A stretch of 55,912 bases of DNA from Burkholderiaceae bacterium (GCA_024637155.1 JAGXFR010000038.1:1-55912); one strand, 5' to 3'. Shown: positions 33,916-42,958, counted from the stretch's first letter. Numbers and translations are program-made. Notes: generated by a model not told the origin, from the sequence alone.

Positions 33916-35241
33916 ATGAGCGGCACCCCCCATGGTTTCCTGAAGAGCGCCTTCGGGGCTGCGGCGCTGCTGGCATTCGCGGCGAGCGCCCAGCAACAGG
34001 TCGTCCGCCCGCCCCAGGCCCTGGCCTGGATCGACGTGGCCACCTTCAGCGGGATGGGCATGCCCGCAGGCATGGGCATGCCCGCAGGCATGGGCATGGG
34101 CATGGGTGGCGGCGGGGGCGGGGGCGCGAACCCACTCTCCACGCTGGGCGGCCTTTTCGGCGGCGGTGGCGGCGGAACGGACGGCAACCGCTTTGCCAAT
34201 ACCCAAGCGGGCGGTGCCGGCCGGTGGGTCGATGTGACGCTGTTCACCCGCGCCAACCCGTCCTTGGGCGAAGCGCAGCAGGCGGTGCCGGCGGGCTTCC
34301 TGAGCCCGGCGCTCAAGCTCGAAGCGCCCAAGCAGACGCGCGGTCGCGTGCCGGACAACGACGACACGGTCGTCGAGCATGACAATGAGAGGCCCAAGGG
34401 GCGCATCCTGCTGTACTGGGGCTGCGGCAGCGCGGTGCGCGCCGGACAACCCAAGGTGCTGGACATGGCCACCGCATCGGCCGCCGACCTGACGAACTTC
34501 TTCGTCGTGCGCCGCGCCACGCAACGCGGAACCCACGCGGCCGTGGGTCGCCCCGTTTGGCCCAGCCTGACGGACACGCGCATGGTGCCCGCCAATGCCT
34601 CGCTGGTGGGCGAGCACAGTTACAGCGGCAGCGGCGTGCCCGAGGGCTTTCGCTTTCAGATCCCGGCCGCGCAGGACCTGATGCCGGCGCTGAACCTGAA
34701 AACCCAGGACGCGAACGGAGCGACCCAACTCAACTGGACCGCGGCGCCCACCGCGCGCGCCTATTTCGCCGCGGCGATGGGCAGCAACCAGCGCGAGGAG
34801 ATGGTGCTGTGGACCTCCAGCGAGTTGCCTGAAACAGGTATGGGCCTCGTCGACTATCAGACCAACGTCGCCGTGGACCGCTGGCTGCGCGAGAAAGTGC
34901 TGCTCGCGCCATCGACCACGACGTGCACGGTCCCCAAGGGTGTGCTCGGCAAGGAAGGCGGGATGCTGCGGCTCATCGCCTATGGCAGCGAACTCAACCT
35001 GGTCCATCCGCCGCGCCCGGCGGACCCGAAGGCGCCCTGGGAACCGGCGTGGGCCGCCAAGGTCCGCGTGAATTCCGTGGCCACCGCGATCCCCGGCATG
35101 GAGGATGCGGACGAACCACCCGCCCACCGCGGCAGCGCCGGCGAGGACACGGCGCCCGCGGGCCGCAGCGACGGCCCGGCGCCACCGGAACCCACGCGCA
35201 CCTCTCCGCTGAACATCCTGCGCGGCATTCTCGGGCGTTGA
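33916..35241 (+). CDS. Predicted secreted protein of unknown function with Met/Gly repeat
   Basis: 441 residues from the ATG at 33916. A signal peptide (SAFGAAALLAFAASA) is followed by a GMGMPAGMGMPAG tandem repeat and Gly-rich linker (about residues 45-95). The rest contains a segment GRILLYWGCGSAVRAGQP and a C-terminal half with RAYFAAAMG and MVLWTSSELPETGMGLVDY. The tail (about 395-441) is Pro/Glu-rich. I do not recognise the family. It lies 59 bases before the peptide-transporter operon but seems an independent unit. Confidence 0.72.
   Translation: MSGTPHGFLKSAFGAAALLAFAASAQQQVVRPPQALAWIDVATFSGMGMPAGMGMPAGMGMGMGGGGGGGANPLSTLGGLFGGGGGGTDGNRFANTQAGGAGRWVDVTLFTRANPSLGEAQQAVPAGFLSPALKLEAPKQTRGRVPDNDDTVVEHDNERPKGRILLYWGCGSAVRAGQPKVLDMATASAADLTNFFVVRRATQRGTHAAVGRPVWPSLTDTRMVPANASLVGEHSYSGSGVPEGFRFQIPAAQDLMPALNLKTQDANGATQLNWTAAPTARAYFAAAMGSNQREEMVLWTSSELPETGMGLVDYQTNVAVDRWLREKVLLAPSTTTCTVPKGVLGKEGGMLRLIAYGSELNLVHPPRPADPKAPWEPAWAAKVRVNSVATAIPGMEDADEPPAHRGSAGEDTAPAGRSDGPAPPEPTRTSPLNILRGILGR
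34054..34106 (+). repeat. 18-bp tandem repeat encoding MGMPAG
   Basis: The unit ATGGGCATGCCCGCAGGC is present twice (34054-34071 and 34072-34089), followed by ATGGGC repeats that extend the Met-Gly run. It lies in frame inside the secreted protein and could vary in copy number by slippage. Confidence 0.85.
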
Positions 35242-35300
35242 CGGGACTGCCGATCGCGCGGGACCACCTCGTCCGGTCACCTCTACACAAGGAGTGTCAC

Positions 35301-36896
35301 GTGAAGGTCCTGTTTATCCGCTCCGCTGCCGCCATCGCCGTGGCAACCGCCTTTGCGTTGCCCCCGGCCCTGCAGGCTGCCACCCCCAAGGACACGCTGG
35401 TCGTCGCCTGGGCCATTGACGACATCATCACCATGGATCCGGGCGAGTCTTTCGAGATCTCGGCCGGCGAGATCATGGGCAACGCCTACGACCGTCTGAT
35501 CCGCTATGACGTCAACGATCCGTCGAAACTGATTCCCGACATCGCCAAGTCGTGGTCGGTATCGGCCGGCGGGAAGATGTACAGCTTCGAATTGAAACCT
35601 GGGCTGAAGTTCGCCTCGGGCAACCCGCTCACCGCCGAGGACGTCGTGTTCTCGCTGCAGCGCGCGGTGATCCTCGACAAGTCCCCGGCGTTCATCCTCA
35701 CGCAATTCGGCTTCAACAAGGACAACGTCAAGGACAAGATCAAGCAGACGGGTCCGCTGACGCTGACGATGGAGACCGACAAGAACTACGCGCCGAGCTT
35801 CGTCTACAACTGCCTGACGGCCAACATCGCGTCGATCATCGACAAGAAGCTGGTGCTCTCCAAGGAGGTCAACGGTGACCTCGGCTACGGCTGGCTGAAG
35901 ACCAACTACGCGGGTTCCGGCCCGCTGAAACTGCGCGAATGGCGCGCCAACGAAATCGTGGCGCTCGAGCGCAACGACAACTACTACGGTGAGAAGTCCA
36001 AGCTCGCGCGCGTGATCTACCGGCACGTGAAGGAGGCGGCCACGCAGCGTCTGCTGCTGGAGAAGGGCGACGTCGATATCGCGCGCAACCTCTCCCCGCA
36101 AGATCTGGCGGCGCTCGCCACCAACAAGGACATCAAGACGACGGCCACGCCCAAGGGCACGGTGTATTACTTCAGCCTGAATCAGAAGAATCCCATCCTC
36201 GCCAAACCCGAAGTGCGCGAAGCCTTCAAGTGGCTCGTGGATTATTCGGCGATCGGCGACACGCTGATCAAGAACATCGGCATCGTGCACCAGAACTTCC
36301 TGCCGATCGGGCTGCTGGGCGCCAGCACCGAAAACCCCTACAAGCTCGACGTGGACAAGGCGAAGGCGCTGCTCGCCAAGGCCGGCTATCCGAACGGCTT
36401 CAAGGTGACGCTGGACATGCGCACCGTCCAGCCGGTGCAGGGCATCACCGAGGCCTTCCAGCAGACGGCGAAACGCGCCGGCATCGAGATCGAGATCCTG
36501 CCCGGCGACGGCAAGCAGACGCTCACCAAGTACCGGGCACGCCAGCATGACGTCTACGTCGGTCAGTGGGGCGCGGACTACTGGGATCCGCACACCAACG
36601 CGGACACCTTCGCGCGCAATCCGGACAATTCCGACAACGCCAAGTCCAAGCCGCTCGCGTGGCGCAATGCCTGGGACATCCCCGAGCTGACGAAGAAGGC
36701 CGACGCGGCCGTGCTCGAGCGCGACGCGAACAAGCGCAAAGCCATGTACGAGGAGATGCAGGCGGACTTCCGAAAGACCAGCCCCTTCGTGATGCTCTAT
36801 CAGCAGATCGAAACGGCGGCATTGCGCGCCGACGTGCAGGGTCTGAAGATCGGTCCGACGTCCGACGCCACCTACATGTTCAAAGTGTCCAAGTAA
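35301..36896 (+). CDS. Dipeptide/oligopeptide ABC transporter substrate-binding protein
   Basis: 531 residues from a GTG at 35301 after the site AAGGAG. The signal peptide ends near ALQA. The family 5 solute-binding fold is shown by TLVVAWAIDDIITMDPGESFE at the N-terminus, the LKPGLKFASGNPLTAEDVVFSLQR signature (about 95-118), and QWGADYWDPHTNADTF towards the C-terminus. It captures a peptide (or opine or nickel-like ligand) in the periplasm and hands it to the permeases encoded next. First gene of an operon of five intact genes. Confidence 0.92.
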   Translation: MKVLFIRSAAAIAVATAFALPPALQAATPKDTLVVAWAIDDIITMDPGESFEISAGEIMGNAYDRLIRYDVNDPSKLIPDIAKSWSVSAGGKMYSFELKPGLKFASGNPLTAEDVVFSLQRAVILDKSPAFILTQFGFNKDNVKDKIKQTGPLTLTMETDKNYAPSFVYNCLTANIASIIDKKLVLSKEVNGDLGYGWLKTNYAGSGPLKLREWRANEIVALERNDNYYGEKSKLARVIYRHVKEAATQRLLLEKGDVDIARNLSPQDLAALATNKDIKTTATPKGTVYYFSLNQKNPILAKPEVREAFKWLVDYSAIGDTLIKNIGIVHQNFLPIGLLGASTENPYKLDVDKAKALLAKAGYPNGFKVTLDMRTVQPVQGITEAFQQTAKRAGIEIEILPGDGKQTLTKYRARQHDVYVGQWGADYWDPHTNADTFARNPDNSDNAKSKPLAWRNAWDIPELTKKADAAVLERDANKRKAMYEEMQADFRKTSPFVMLYQQIETAALRADVQGLKIGPTSDATYMFKVSK

Positions 36897-36917
36897 TCGT
36901 TCGACAGGTCCTGCGGT

Positions 36918-37985
36918 TTGATCTCTTTCGGCACAGCGCCGCCCGGTTCGCCGGGCGGCATCACCCTGCATCGCACGCTCAAGGCGGTGAGCCGTTTCCT
37001 GGTGGTCATCGTCCTGACCTACCTGGGCCTGCTCGCGGTGACCTTTTTCATCGGGCGGGTGATGCCGATCGATCCGGTGCTCGCGATCGTGGGCGACCGG
37101 GCGCCCGAACACGTGATTGCGCGGGTACGCGAAGAGCTGGGGCTCAACAAGCCGCTGTGGGTGCAGTTCACCATCTACCTGAGCAAAGTCCTGCAAGGGG
37201 ATTTCGGCACTTCGGTGCTGACCTCGAACCCAGTCATGAAGGACATCCAGCGCAGCTTTCCCGCAACGATCGAACTGGCCACGCTGGGGATCATCATCGG
37301 CGCGGGGCTGGGCGTTCCGCTGGGGGTGTGGGCGGCGGTGCGGCGCGGCAGTTTCGTCGACCAGGTGGCGCGCGTGATGGGCCTGATCGGCTATTCGGTG
37401 CCGATCTTCTGGCTCGGACTGATGGGGCTGATGCTCTTCTACGCCAAGCTCGACTGGGTGGCGGGGCCGGGCCGCATCGACATCACCTATGAATACACGC
37501 TCACGATGGTCAGCGGCTTCCTGCTGCTCGACGCGGCGCGCGCCGGACAGTGGGATGCGTTCGCCAACGTGCTCTCGCATCTGATCCTGCCGGCATCGCT
37601 GCTGGGCTACTTCTCGCTTGCCTACATCAGCCGCATGACGCGCTCGTTCATGCTGCACGAACTCTCGCAGGAATACGTGGTGGCGGCGCGCGCCAAGGGT
37701 CTGTCCGAAACGCGCATCATCTGGCGCCACGCGCTGCGCAACGCGATGGTGCCGCTGGTCACCGTGATCGCGCTCTCCTACGCGGGCCTGCTCGAGGGTT
37801 CGGTGCTCACCGAAACGGTGTTCTCGTGGCCGGGGCTCGGGCTCTACATCACCAACTCGCTGCAGAACGCCGACATGAACGCGGTGCTGGGCGGCACCAT
37901 CGTCGTCGGTTCGGTGTTCATCGGCCTGAACCTGCTCTCCGACCTGCTCTATCAGGTCCTCGACCCGAGGACCCGGCGACAATGA
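36918..37985 (+). CDS. DppB-type ABC transporter permease
   Basis: Up to 355 residues from a TTG at 36918; a GTG at 36987 (332 residues) is the main alternative and would leave a strong hairpin at 36938-36959 untranslated. Typical DppB sequence: an N-terminal helix, FFIGRVMPIDPVLAIVGDRAP, LGLNKPLWVQFTIYL, GDFGTSV, and the EAA loop EYVVAARAKGLSETRIIWRHALRNA. Six membrane segments. The stop overlaps the next gene by 4 bases. Confidence 0.9.
   Translation: MISFGTAPPGSPGGITLHRTLKAVSRFLVVIVLTYLGLLAVTFFIGRVMPIDPVLAIVGDRAPEHVIARVREELGLNKPLWVQFTIYLSKVLQGDFGTSVLTSNPVMKDIQRSFPATIELATLGIIIGAGLGVPLGVWAAVRRGSFVDQVARVMGLIGYSVPIFWLGLMGLMLFYAKLDWVAGPGRIDITYEYTLTMVSGFLLLDAARAGQWDAFANVLSHLILPASLLGYFSLAYISRMTRSFMLHELSQEYVVAARAKGLSETRIIWRHALRNAMVPLVTVIALSYAGLLEGSVLTETVFSWPGLGLYITNSLQNADMNAVLGGTIVVGSVFIGLNLLSDLLYQVLDPRTRRQ
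36938..36959 (+). other. Perfect 9-bp hairpin with UUCG tetraloop at the SBP-permease junction
   Basis: GCCGCCCGG-TTCG-CCGGGCGGC. A 9-bp GC stem closed by a cUUCGg-like tetraloop 41 bases after the binding-protein stop. Such intercistronic hairpins commonly stabilise the upstream message so that binding protein is made in excess. Confidence 0.7.
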
Positions 37986-38917
37986 ACGAGACCCACGGCG
38001 CGGCCACGGTGCGCAACGAGAGCCTGCACGAATGGCTGATGTCCGATCGGCCCCGCTCGCGCCGGCAGGCTTCGCTCGGCAGGGCCTACGGCGCGTGGCG
38101 CACCTTCTCGCACAATCGCCTCGCGATGCTCGGGCTCGCGATTGTGATCGCGCTGGTCGCGATTGCGATCTTCGCCGACCTGCTTGCCCCCTACTCGCCG
38201 TACATCGGCGACCTGCGCACCACGCGCCTGCTTCCGCCGAGTTCGGTGAACTGGTTCGGCACCGACGATCAGGGGCGCGACATCCTGTCGCGTGTCATCT
38301 TCGGCTCGCGCATCACGCTCTACGTGGTGGTGCTCGTGGCCGTGCTGGCCGCGCCGATCGGGTTGATCGTCGGCACCGTCGCGGGCTACGCCGGCGGATG
38401 GCTCGACGCGGTGCTGATGCGCATCACCGACATCTTTCTCGCCTTCCCGCGCCTGATCCTGGCGCTCGCCTTTGTCGCGGCACTGGGGCCGGGCATCGAG
38501 AACGCGGTGATCGCGATCGCGATCACTTCCTGGCCGCCCTACGCGCGCATCGCGCGCGCCGAGACGCTCACGATCCGCCAGGCCGACTACATCGCGGCGG
38601 TGCAGCTGATCGGCGCTTCGCCCTGGCGCATTGTGCTGCGCCACATCATGCCGCTGTGCCTGTCCTCGGTGATCGTGCGCGTGACGCTCGACATGGCGGG
38701 CATCATCCTGACCGCCGCCGGACTCGGCTTTCTGGGGCTCGGCGCCCAGCCCCCGATGCCGGAATGGGGCGCGCTGATCGCCAACGGGCGGCTCTATGTG
38801 CTCGATCAGTGGTGGGTGGCGGCGGCGCCGGGCGCGGCGATCTTCCTGGTGAGCCTCGCGTTCAACCTGCTCGGTGACGGGCTGCGCGACGCGCTCGATC
38901 CGAAGGCGGAAAAATGA
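37982..38917 (+). CDS. DppC-type ABC transporter permease
   Basis: 311 residues. The N-terminal ~45 residues are cytoplasmic, then FSHNRLAMLGLAIVIALVAIAIFADLLAPYSP and NWFGTDDQGRDILSRVIFGSR are the DppC/OppC signature. The EAA loop is YIAAVQLIGASPWRIVLRHIMPL. Six predicted helices. Pairs with the DppB-type subunit. Starts and ends in 4-base overlaps with its neighbours, so the operon is tightly coupled. Confidence 0.92.
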   Translation: MNETHGAATVRNESLHEWLMSDRPRSRRQASLGRAYGAWRTFSHNRLAMLGLAIVIALVAIAIFADLLAPYSPYIGDLRTTRLLPPSSVNWFGTDDQGRDILSRVIFGSRITLYVVVLVAVLAAPIGLIVGTVAGYAGGWLDAVLMRITDIFLAFPRLILALAFVAALGPGIENAVIAIAITSWPPYARIARAETLTIRQADYIAAVQLIGASPWRIVLRHIMPLCLSSVIVRVTLDMAGIILTAAGLGFLGLGAQPPMPEWGALIANGRLYVLDQWWVAAAPGAAIFLVSLAFNLLGDGLRDALDPKAEK

Positions 38918-39753
38918 GCACGTCCATCCTGGTCGTCGAGGATCTGTGCGTGTCCTTTCCGAATCGCGACGGGGGCTGGACCGAAGCCGTTCGCAACGTG
39001 TCCTTTGCGCTCGGTCGCGAAAGGCTGGGCATCGTCGGCGAATCGGGCTCGGGAAAGTCGCAGACCGGGCGGGCCATTCTGGGCCTGACCGCTCCCGAAG
39101 GCCGGGTGAGCGCCAAGCGAATGGAGTTCAACGGCGTCGACCTGCTGCACGCCTCGGCCGCGGAGCGGCGCGCGTTGCGCGGCGGGCGGATCGCGATGGT
39201 TCTGCAGGACCCCAAGTTCTCGCTCAACCCGGTGATGCGCATCGGCGATCAGATCGTCGAGACGTTGCGCGCGCACACCCGCATCTCCGGGCGTGAGGCG
39301 CGCGCCGCAGCGATGGCCGCACTCGAATCGGTGCAGATCGACGATCCCGGGCGGGTCTACAAGCTCTACCCGCACGAGGTCTCCGGAGGGATGGGGCAGC
39401 GCGCGATGATCGCGATGATGCTCATCGCGAATCCCGACCTGCTGATCGCCGATGAGCCCACCTCGGCGCTGGATGTGACCGTGCAGCTGCAGGTGCTGGC
39501 GATCCTGGACGCGCTCGTGATCGAGCGCGGTATGGGACTGATCTTCATCTCGCACGACCTGCGGCTCGTCTCCACCTTCTGCGATCGCATCCTGGTGATG
39601 TACGCGGGCAGGGTGCTCGAGGAGCTATCCGCCGGCGGGCTGGCGGACGCGAAGCACCCCTACACCCGCGGCCTGATGAACTGCCTGCCGCAACTCGCCG
39701 ACGAACGCCATCCGCTGCCGACGCTGGATCGCCAGCCGGAGTGGGCGCTGTGA
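38914..39753 (+). CDS. DppD-type ABC transporter ATP-binding protein
   Basis: 279 residues. Walker A GESGSGKSQTGRAI, signature VSGGMGQRAMIAMML, Walker [18 protein letters not shown]-loop ISHDLRLV. The C-terminal segment HPYTRGLMNCLPQL is the mark of the peptide/nickel transporter ATPases. The conserved Gln of the signature region is kept (GMGQR). It energises peptide import with the DppF-type partner. Confidence 0.92.
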   Translation: MSTSILVVEDLCVSFPNRDGGWTEAVRNVSFALGRERLGIVGESGSGKSQTGRAILGLTAPEGRVSAKRMEFNGVDLLHASAAERRALRGGRIAMVLQDPKFSLNPVMRIGDQIVETLRAHTRISGREARAAAMAALESVQIDDPGRVYKLYPHEVSGGMGQRAMIAMMLIANPDLLIADEPTSALDVTVQLQVLAILDALVIERGMGLIFISHDLRLVSTFCDRILVMYAGRVLEELSAGGLADAKHPYTRGLMNCLPQLADERHPLPTLDRQPEWAL

Positions 39754-40565
39754 ACGCCATGAGCGCTGCGCCCGAAAGCGGCTCTGCGGGCGGAACGGGT
39801 GGCGCCCACGCTGCGCAGCTCGGCATCGAGGTGCGGGACCTGCGTGTCGTTTACGACGGTTTTGTCGCGGTGGAAAACACCTCGCTGCGCGTGGCTCCCG
39901 GCGAGAGCTTCGGCATCGTCGGTGAATCGGGGTCGGGCAAGTCGACCGTGCTGCGCGCCATCTGCGGACTCGCGCCGCTCGCCGCGGGCACGGTGCAGCT
40001 GGTCGGCGACGGGCCCTTGCCGCTGCCGGGCAGCAAGGGTTTTCGCCGGCGCGTGCAGATGGTCTTCCAGGATCCCTACGCTTCGCTGCACCCGCGCCAG
40101 ACCGTGGATCGGATCCTCGCCGAGCCGCTCGCGATCCACGGCATCGACGGCGCCGAATTGCGCATCGAGCGCGCGCTCGACGAGGTCGGGCTGGGCACGG
40201 GATTTCGTTTTCGCTACCCGCATCAGCTCTCGGGCGGTCAGCGCCAGCGCATCGCCATCGCGCGGGCGCTGATCCTCGAGCCGCAGATCATGCTGCTCGA
40301 TGAGCCCACCTCGGCGCTCGACGCGTCGGTGCAGGCCGAGGTGCTCAATCTGCTCGAAGACCTGCGCCGCAAGCGTGGACTGAGCTTCATCCTGGTCAGC
40401 CATGATCTGGCCGTGGTCACCCACATGTGCGAGCGTCTGATGGTGATGCAGCGTGGCGCCACGGTGGAACTGCTGTCCGCGGCGGATCTAGCCGCGAGCC
40501 GCGTGAGCGACGCGTACACCCGCAACCTGATGGTCGCGTCGAGCGGTTTTCGGCGCGGCGCGTGA
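39750..40565 (+). CDS. DppF-type ABC transporter ATP-binding protein
   Basis: 271 residues from a GTG at 39750 that overlaps the previous stop; an ATG at 39759 is a possible alternative. Walker A GESGSGKSTVLRAI, signature LSGGQRQRIAIARAL, Walker [17 protein letters not shown]. The oligopeptide-specific C-terminal tail after DAYTRNLM is short. Second ATPase of the peptide importer. Confidence 0.92.
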   Translation: MNAMSAAPESGSAGGTGGAHAAQLGIEVRDLRVVYDGFVAVENTSLRVAPGESFGIVGESGSGKSTVLRAICGLAPLAAGTVQLVGDGPLPLPGSKGFRRRVQMVFQDPYASLHPRQTVDRILAEPLAIHGIDGAELRIERALDEVGLGTGFRFRYPHQLSGGQRQRIAIARALILEPQIMLLDEPTSALDASVQAEVLNLLEDLRRKRGLSFILVSHDLAVVTHMCERLMVMQRGATVELLSAADLAASRVSDAYTRNLMVASSGFRRGA

Positions 40566-40587
40566 AGCGCATTTCCGGAGCGTGTCG

Positions 40588-41353
40588 ATGATCAACTGGG
40601 AAGCTCATGCCTGCCTGCGCCAGCGGGAAACTGGCGATCGGCTTCGACCTCGAGGGGGCGATGCCGCTGCTCGAGCAGCCCGAGATGGTCGCGCTCTACC
40701 GGCGCCTGGGTGTGCGGCAAATGCACCTGGCCTACAACCGCAACAACAGCGTTGCGGGCGGGTGCCACGACGTGGAGTAGGGACTGACGCCGCTCGGGCA
40801 CCGGGTCGTCGCGGCGATCAACGCGGCGGGGGTGCTGATGGACTGCTCGCATACCGGGCGGCGCTGCAGTCTGGAGATCATGGCCGCTTCGGGCGCACCG
40901 GTGATCTTCAGTCATTCCAACCCGCTGGCGCTGGTCGAACACGGGCGCAACGTCACCGACGAGCAGATTCGCGCGTGCGCGGCCACCGGGGGCGTCGTCT
41001 GTGTGTCGGGCGTATCGATCTTCCTCGGCACCCCCACCCCCACCGCCGACGATCTGGCCCGGCATGCTGCCTACGTGGCCGGACTGGTGGGGATCGAGCA
41101 CGCCCGGATCGGCATCGACATCAGCTTCCCCCAGAGCGACCTCAACGACGATCCTCCGGGCGACTATGACCCGAGCTACTGGTGGCCGAAGTCGGCCGGC
41201 TACGATCGCGCGCTGGCGCGCTCGACCTACCCATCGATCGAGAGCTGGGCCGTTCTGGACGAGGCGTTGCGGGGCACCGGGATGAGTGCCGACGAGGCAG
41301 CGCTGGTGCGCGGCGGCAACATGATGCGGGTGGCGGCGCGGGTCTGGAGCTGA
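40588..41353 (+). pseudogene. Decayed M19 (membrane dipeptidase family) dipeptidase
   Basis: The sequence from about 40607 is an M19 dipeptidase: GKLAIGFDLEGAMPLL, QMHLAYNRNNSVAGG, MDCSHTGRR, FSHSNP, VRGGNMMRVA. Three lesions are visible. An in-frame TAG at 40778-40780 interrupts the conserved CHDVE-x-GLTPLG stretch. The N-terminal peptide MINWEAHACL is in a different frame (+1) from the rest. The ~60-65 residues normally between it and the GKLAIGFDLEG block are missing, so a deletion with frameshift lies near 40615-40625. The part after the stop (40832-41353) stays open. It would have cleaved dipeptides taken up by the preceding transporter. Confidence 0.85.
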
Positions 41354-41488
41354 GCGCGCGCCGGGATCGCCGCCCGGCGCCTTCCGGCGACGCGCAAGAA
41401 CGTTTGCCCGCAAGGCGAAACTTCCACTTCGAAACGACCCGCTTGACCGCGAAGGTGTCGCTAAGTAGGATGTTTGCTCCTGCTGTTT

Positions 41489-41504
41489 TTTTCCAAAAGG
41501 AAAA
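41489..41504. promoter_or_regulatory. AT-rich palindrome upstream of the Lrp-type regulator
   Basis: TTTTCC-AAAA-GGAAAA inside an unusually AT-rich ~60-bp island (about 41480-41530), 36 bases before the regulator's GTG. Such sites suit autoregulation by Lrp/AsnC proteins. A TATTCT at 41521-41526 could be the -10 box, though no good -35 is evident. Confidence 0.4.
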
Positions 41505-41539
41505 TTACAGCAATTGAAATTATTCTAGTGGGCGATTGC

Positions 41540-42076
41540 GTGCGAGAAAACCTGGACCAGACCGATCGTCGCCTGGCGAAGCTGTTGTCGGGGGACGCGC
41601 AGGAAAGCGTCAACCAGCTTGCGGGGAAACTGGGGGTTACTGCGCCGACAGTTCGCTCGCGCCTGCGATCTCTCATCACGGAAAATGTCCTCAAGATCGT
41701 CGGCCTGCTCAATCTGGGGGAAAGGCCGGAGCTGATCGCCGCGATCGTCGGCATCAATGCCGAGTCGCGAGGACAACTGAACGAACTCGCCCGACAAATC
41801 GCCGAGCTTCCCTTCGTGACCTCGGTGAGCATCGTGACGGGCCGCTTCGACCTGATCGCCGACGTGGTCGTGGAGGGGGATGTCCACGATCTGTACCGTT
41901 TCACGAGCGAGCTTCTGCCGGCTGTGGCGGGCCCCGGAATCATCAGCCGCAGCGAGACATTCGTGGTCATGAAATCGCACAACAAATGGATTGGCTTGCC
42001 GCGCGGATGTTGGGAGGAGACCGGCAATGACGCCGGCGCCCGGGTGACCGCCCACCAAGACGGCAAGCAGGACTGA
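41540..42076 (+). CDS. Lrp/AsnC-family transcriptional regulator
   Basis: 178 residues from a GTG at 41540; GTG at 41528 and TTG at 41474 are in frame, but only the shorter form begins just ahead of the LDQTDRRLAKLLSGDA helix that opens the family. The HTH is at about 17-50 (VNQLAGKLGVTAPTVRSRLRSL) and a RAM ligand domain at about 60-140 (PFVTSVSIVTGRFDLIADVVVEG). A ~30-residue tail is unusual. It precedes an amino-acid transporter and two oxidase genes on the same strand and probably senses their amino-acid substrate. Confidence 0.85.
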   Translation: MRENLDQTDRRLAKLLSGDAQESVNQLAGKLGVTAPTVRSRLRSLITENVLKIVGLLNLGERPELIAAIVGINAESRGQLNELARQIAELPFVTSVSIVTGRFDLIADVVVEGDVHDLYRFTSELLPAVAGPGIISRSETFVVMKSHNKWIGLPRGCWEETGNDAGARVTAHQDGKQD

Positions 42077-42087
42077 TCAACCGTTTG

Positions 42088-42122
42088 CTCCTGGGGGGAC
42101 TGTCCTCCGAGGAGACTTTTTT
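42088..42122 (+). terminator. Possible terminator or attenuator between regulator and transporter
   Basis: CTCCT (42088-42092) and AGGAG (42110-42114) pair around a GC-rich interior and are followed by T6 at 42117-42122. The ribosome site of the next gene (GGAGGAG) begins just after the T-run. Short stem, so weakly supported. Confidence 0.35.
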
Positions 42123-42136
42123 GGAGGAGAAGGCAA

Positions 42137-42937
42137 ATGAAGAAATCGGCATTTTTCATCCCTCTGCTCGCGGGCTTCCTGAGCCTCGCGGGAGCCGTGG
42201 CGGGCGCCAACGCCGGTACGCTCGGCGACATCCAGCAGCGCGGTGAGCTGCGCGTGGCGGTCCAGACGCAGGGGCCGCCGTTCTCGTTCCTCAACAAGAA
42301 TGGCGAGCGGACCGGCAGCGCGGTGGAACTGGCCAAGCTGATGGCCAAGGAAATGGGCGTCAAGATCGTCTTTCTGGACATGGACTGGGACGGCCTGATC
42401 CCGGCGCTGTTGTCGGGCAAGGCTGACGTTCTCGCCGCGGACATGACGCCAACACTGGCACGCGCCACCAAAGTCGCCTTCAGCCAGCCCTTCATGATTG
42501 TCGGACCCGTCATCGCGACGAAGGCCGGCACCAAGTTCGTCTCGACCGAGGTCTGCAAGGCGCCGGGCACGCGGATTGCGACCTTGTTCGGATCCACCGG
42601 CGAGAAGATGGCCAAGACGCTGTTCCCCAAGGGTGAGATCAAGAGCTACAAGGGCGGTGGAACCCTGCTTCTGGACGCGGTGAAGAATGGCCAGGCCGAT
42701 TGCCTGATCAACGACAGTTCAGCGGTTGCAGGACAGGCTGCAGGCTATCCGAAGGGCACGTTCAAGATCATGCCCGAGCTGCTCGCGAAGGACCCGCTCG
42801 CCTACGCCACAAGATACGACTCGCTCGATCTCCTGACTTGGGTCAACCTGTTCATCGACCAGACCAAACTCGACGGTCGCCTGCAGGAAAACCTCGATTT
42901 CTGGGTCAACTCGACCAAGTGGAAGGAGACCAACTAA
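42137..42937 (+). CDS. Polar amino-acid ABC transporter substrate-binding protein
   Basis: 266 residues with signal peptide (LLAGFLSLAGAVAGANA) and a family 3 solute-binding fold: GELRVAVQTQGPPFSFLNKNGERTGSAVEL, MDWDGLIPALLSGKADVLAADMTPTLARA. Near the C-terminus CLINDSSAVAGQ forms the hinge region. Two cysteines (CKAPGT and ADCLIND) could form a disulfide. Preceded by a strong GGAGGAG site. It delivers an amino acid to the permeases at 43024 and 43704. Confidence 0.92.
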   Translation: MKKSAFFIPLLAGFLSLAGAVAGANAGTLGDIQQRGELRVAVQTQGPPFSFLNKNGERTGSAVELAKLMAKEMGVKIVFLDMDWDGLIPALLSGKADVLAADMTPTLARATKVAFSQPFMIVGPVIATKAGTKFVSTEVCKAPGTRIATLFGSTGEKMAKTLFPKGEIKSYKGGGTLLLDAVKNGQADCLINDSSAVAGQAAGYPKGTFKIMPELLAKDPLAYATRYDSLDLLTWVNLFIDQTKLDGRLQENLDFWVNSTKWKETN

Positions 42938-42958
42938 GGCTCGCCTTCATCCCTGAAC

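Noticed and set aside
35283..37982. An 899-codon minus-strand frame across the dppA and dppB-type genes
   Set aside because: Its composition is the mirror of the real genes (His/Arg/Asp-rich, no hydrophobic core), and the + strand carries full family motifs.
40607..40780. A separate small gene starting at the ATG at 40607
   Set aside because: Its translation is the middle of an M19 dipeptidase cut by the TAG at 40778; it is part of the pseudogene.
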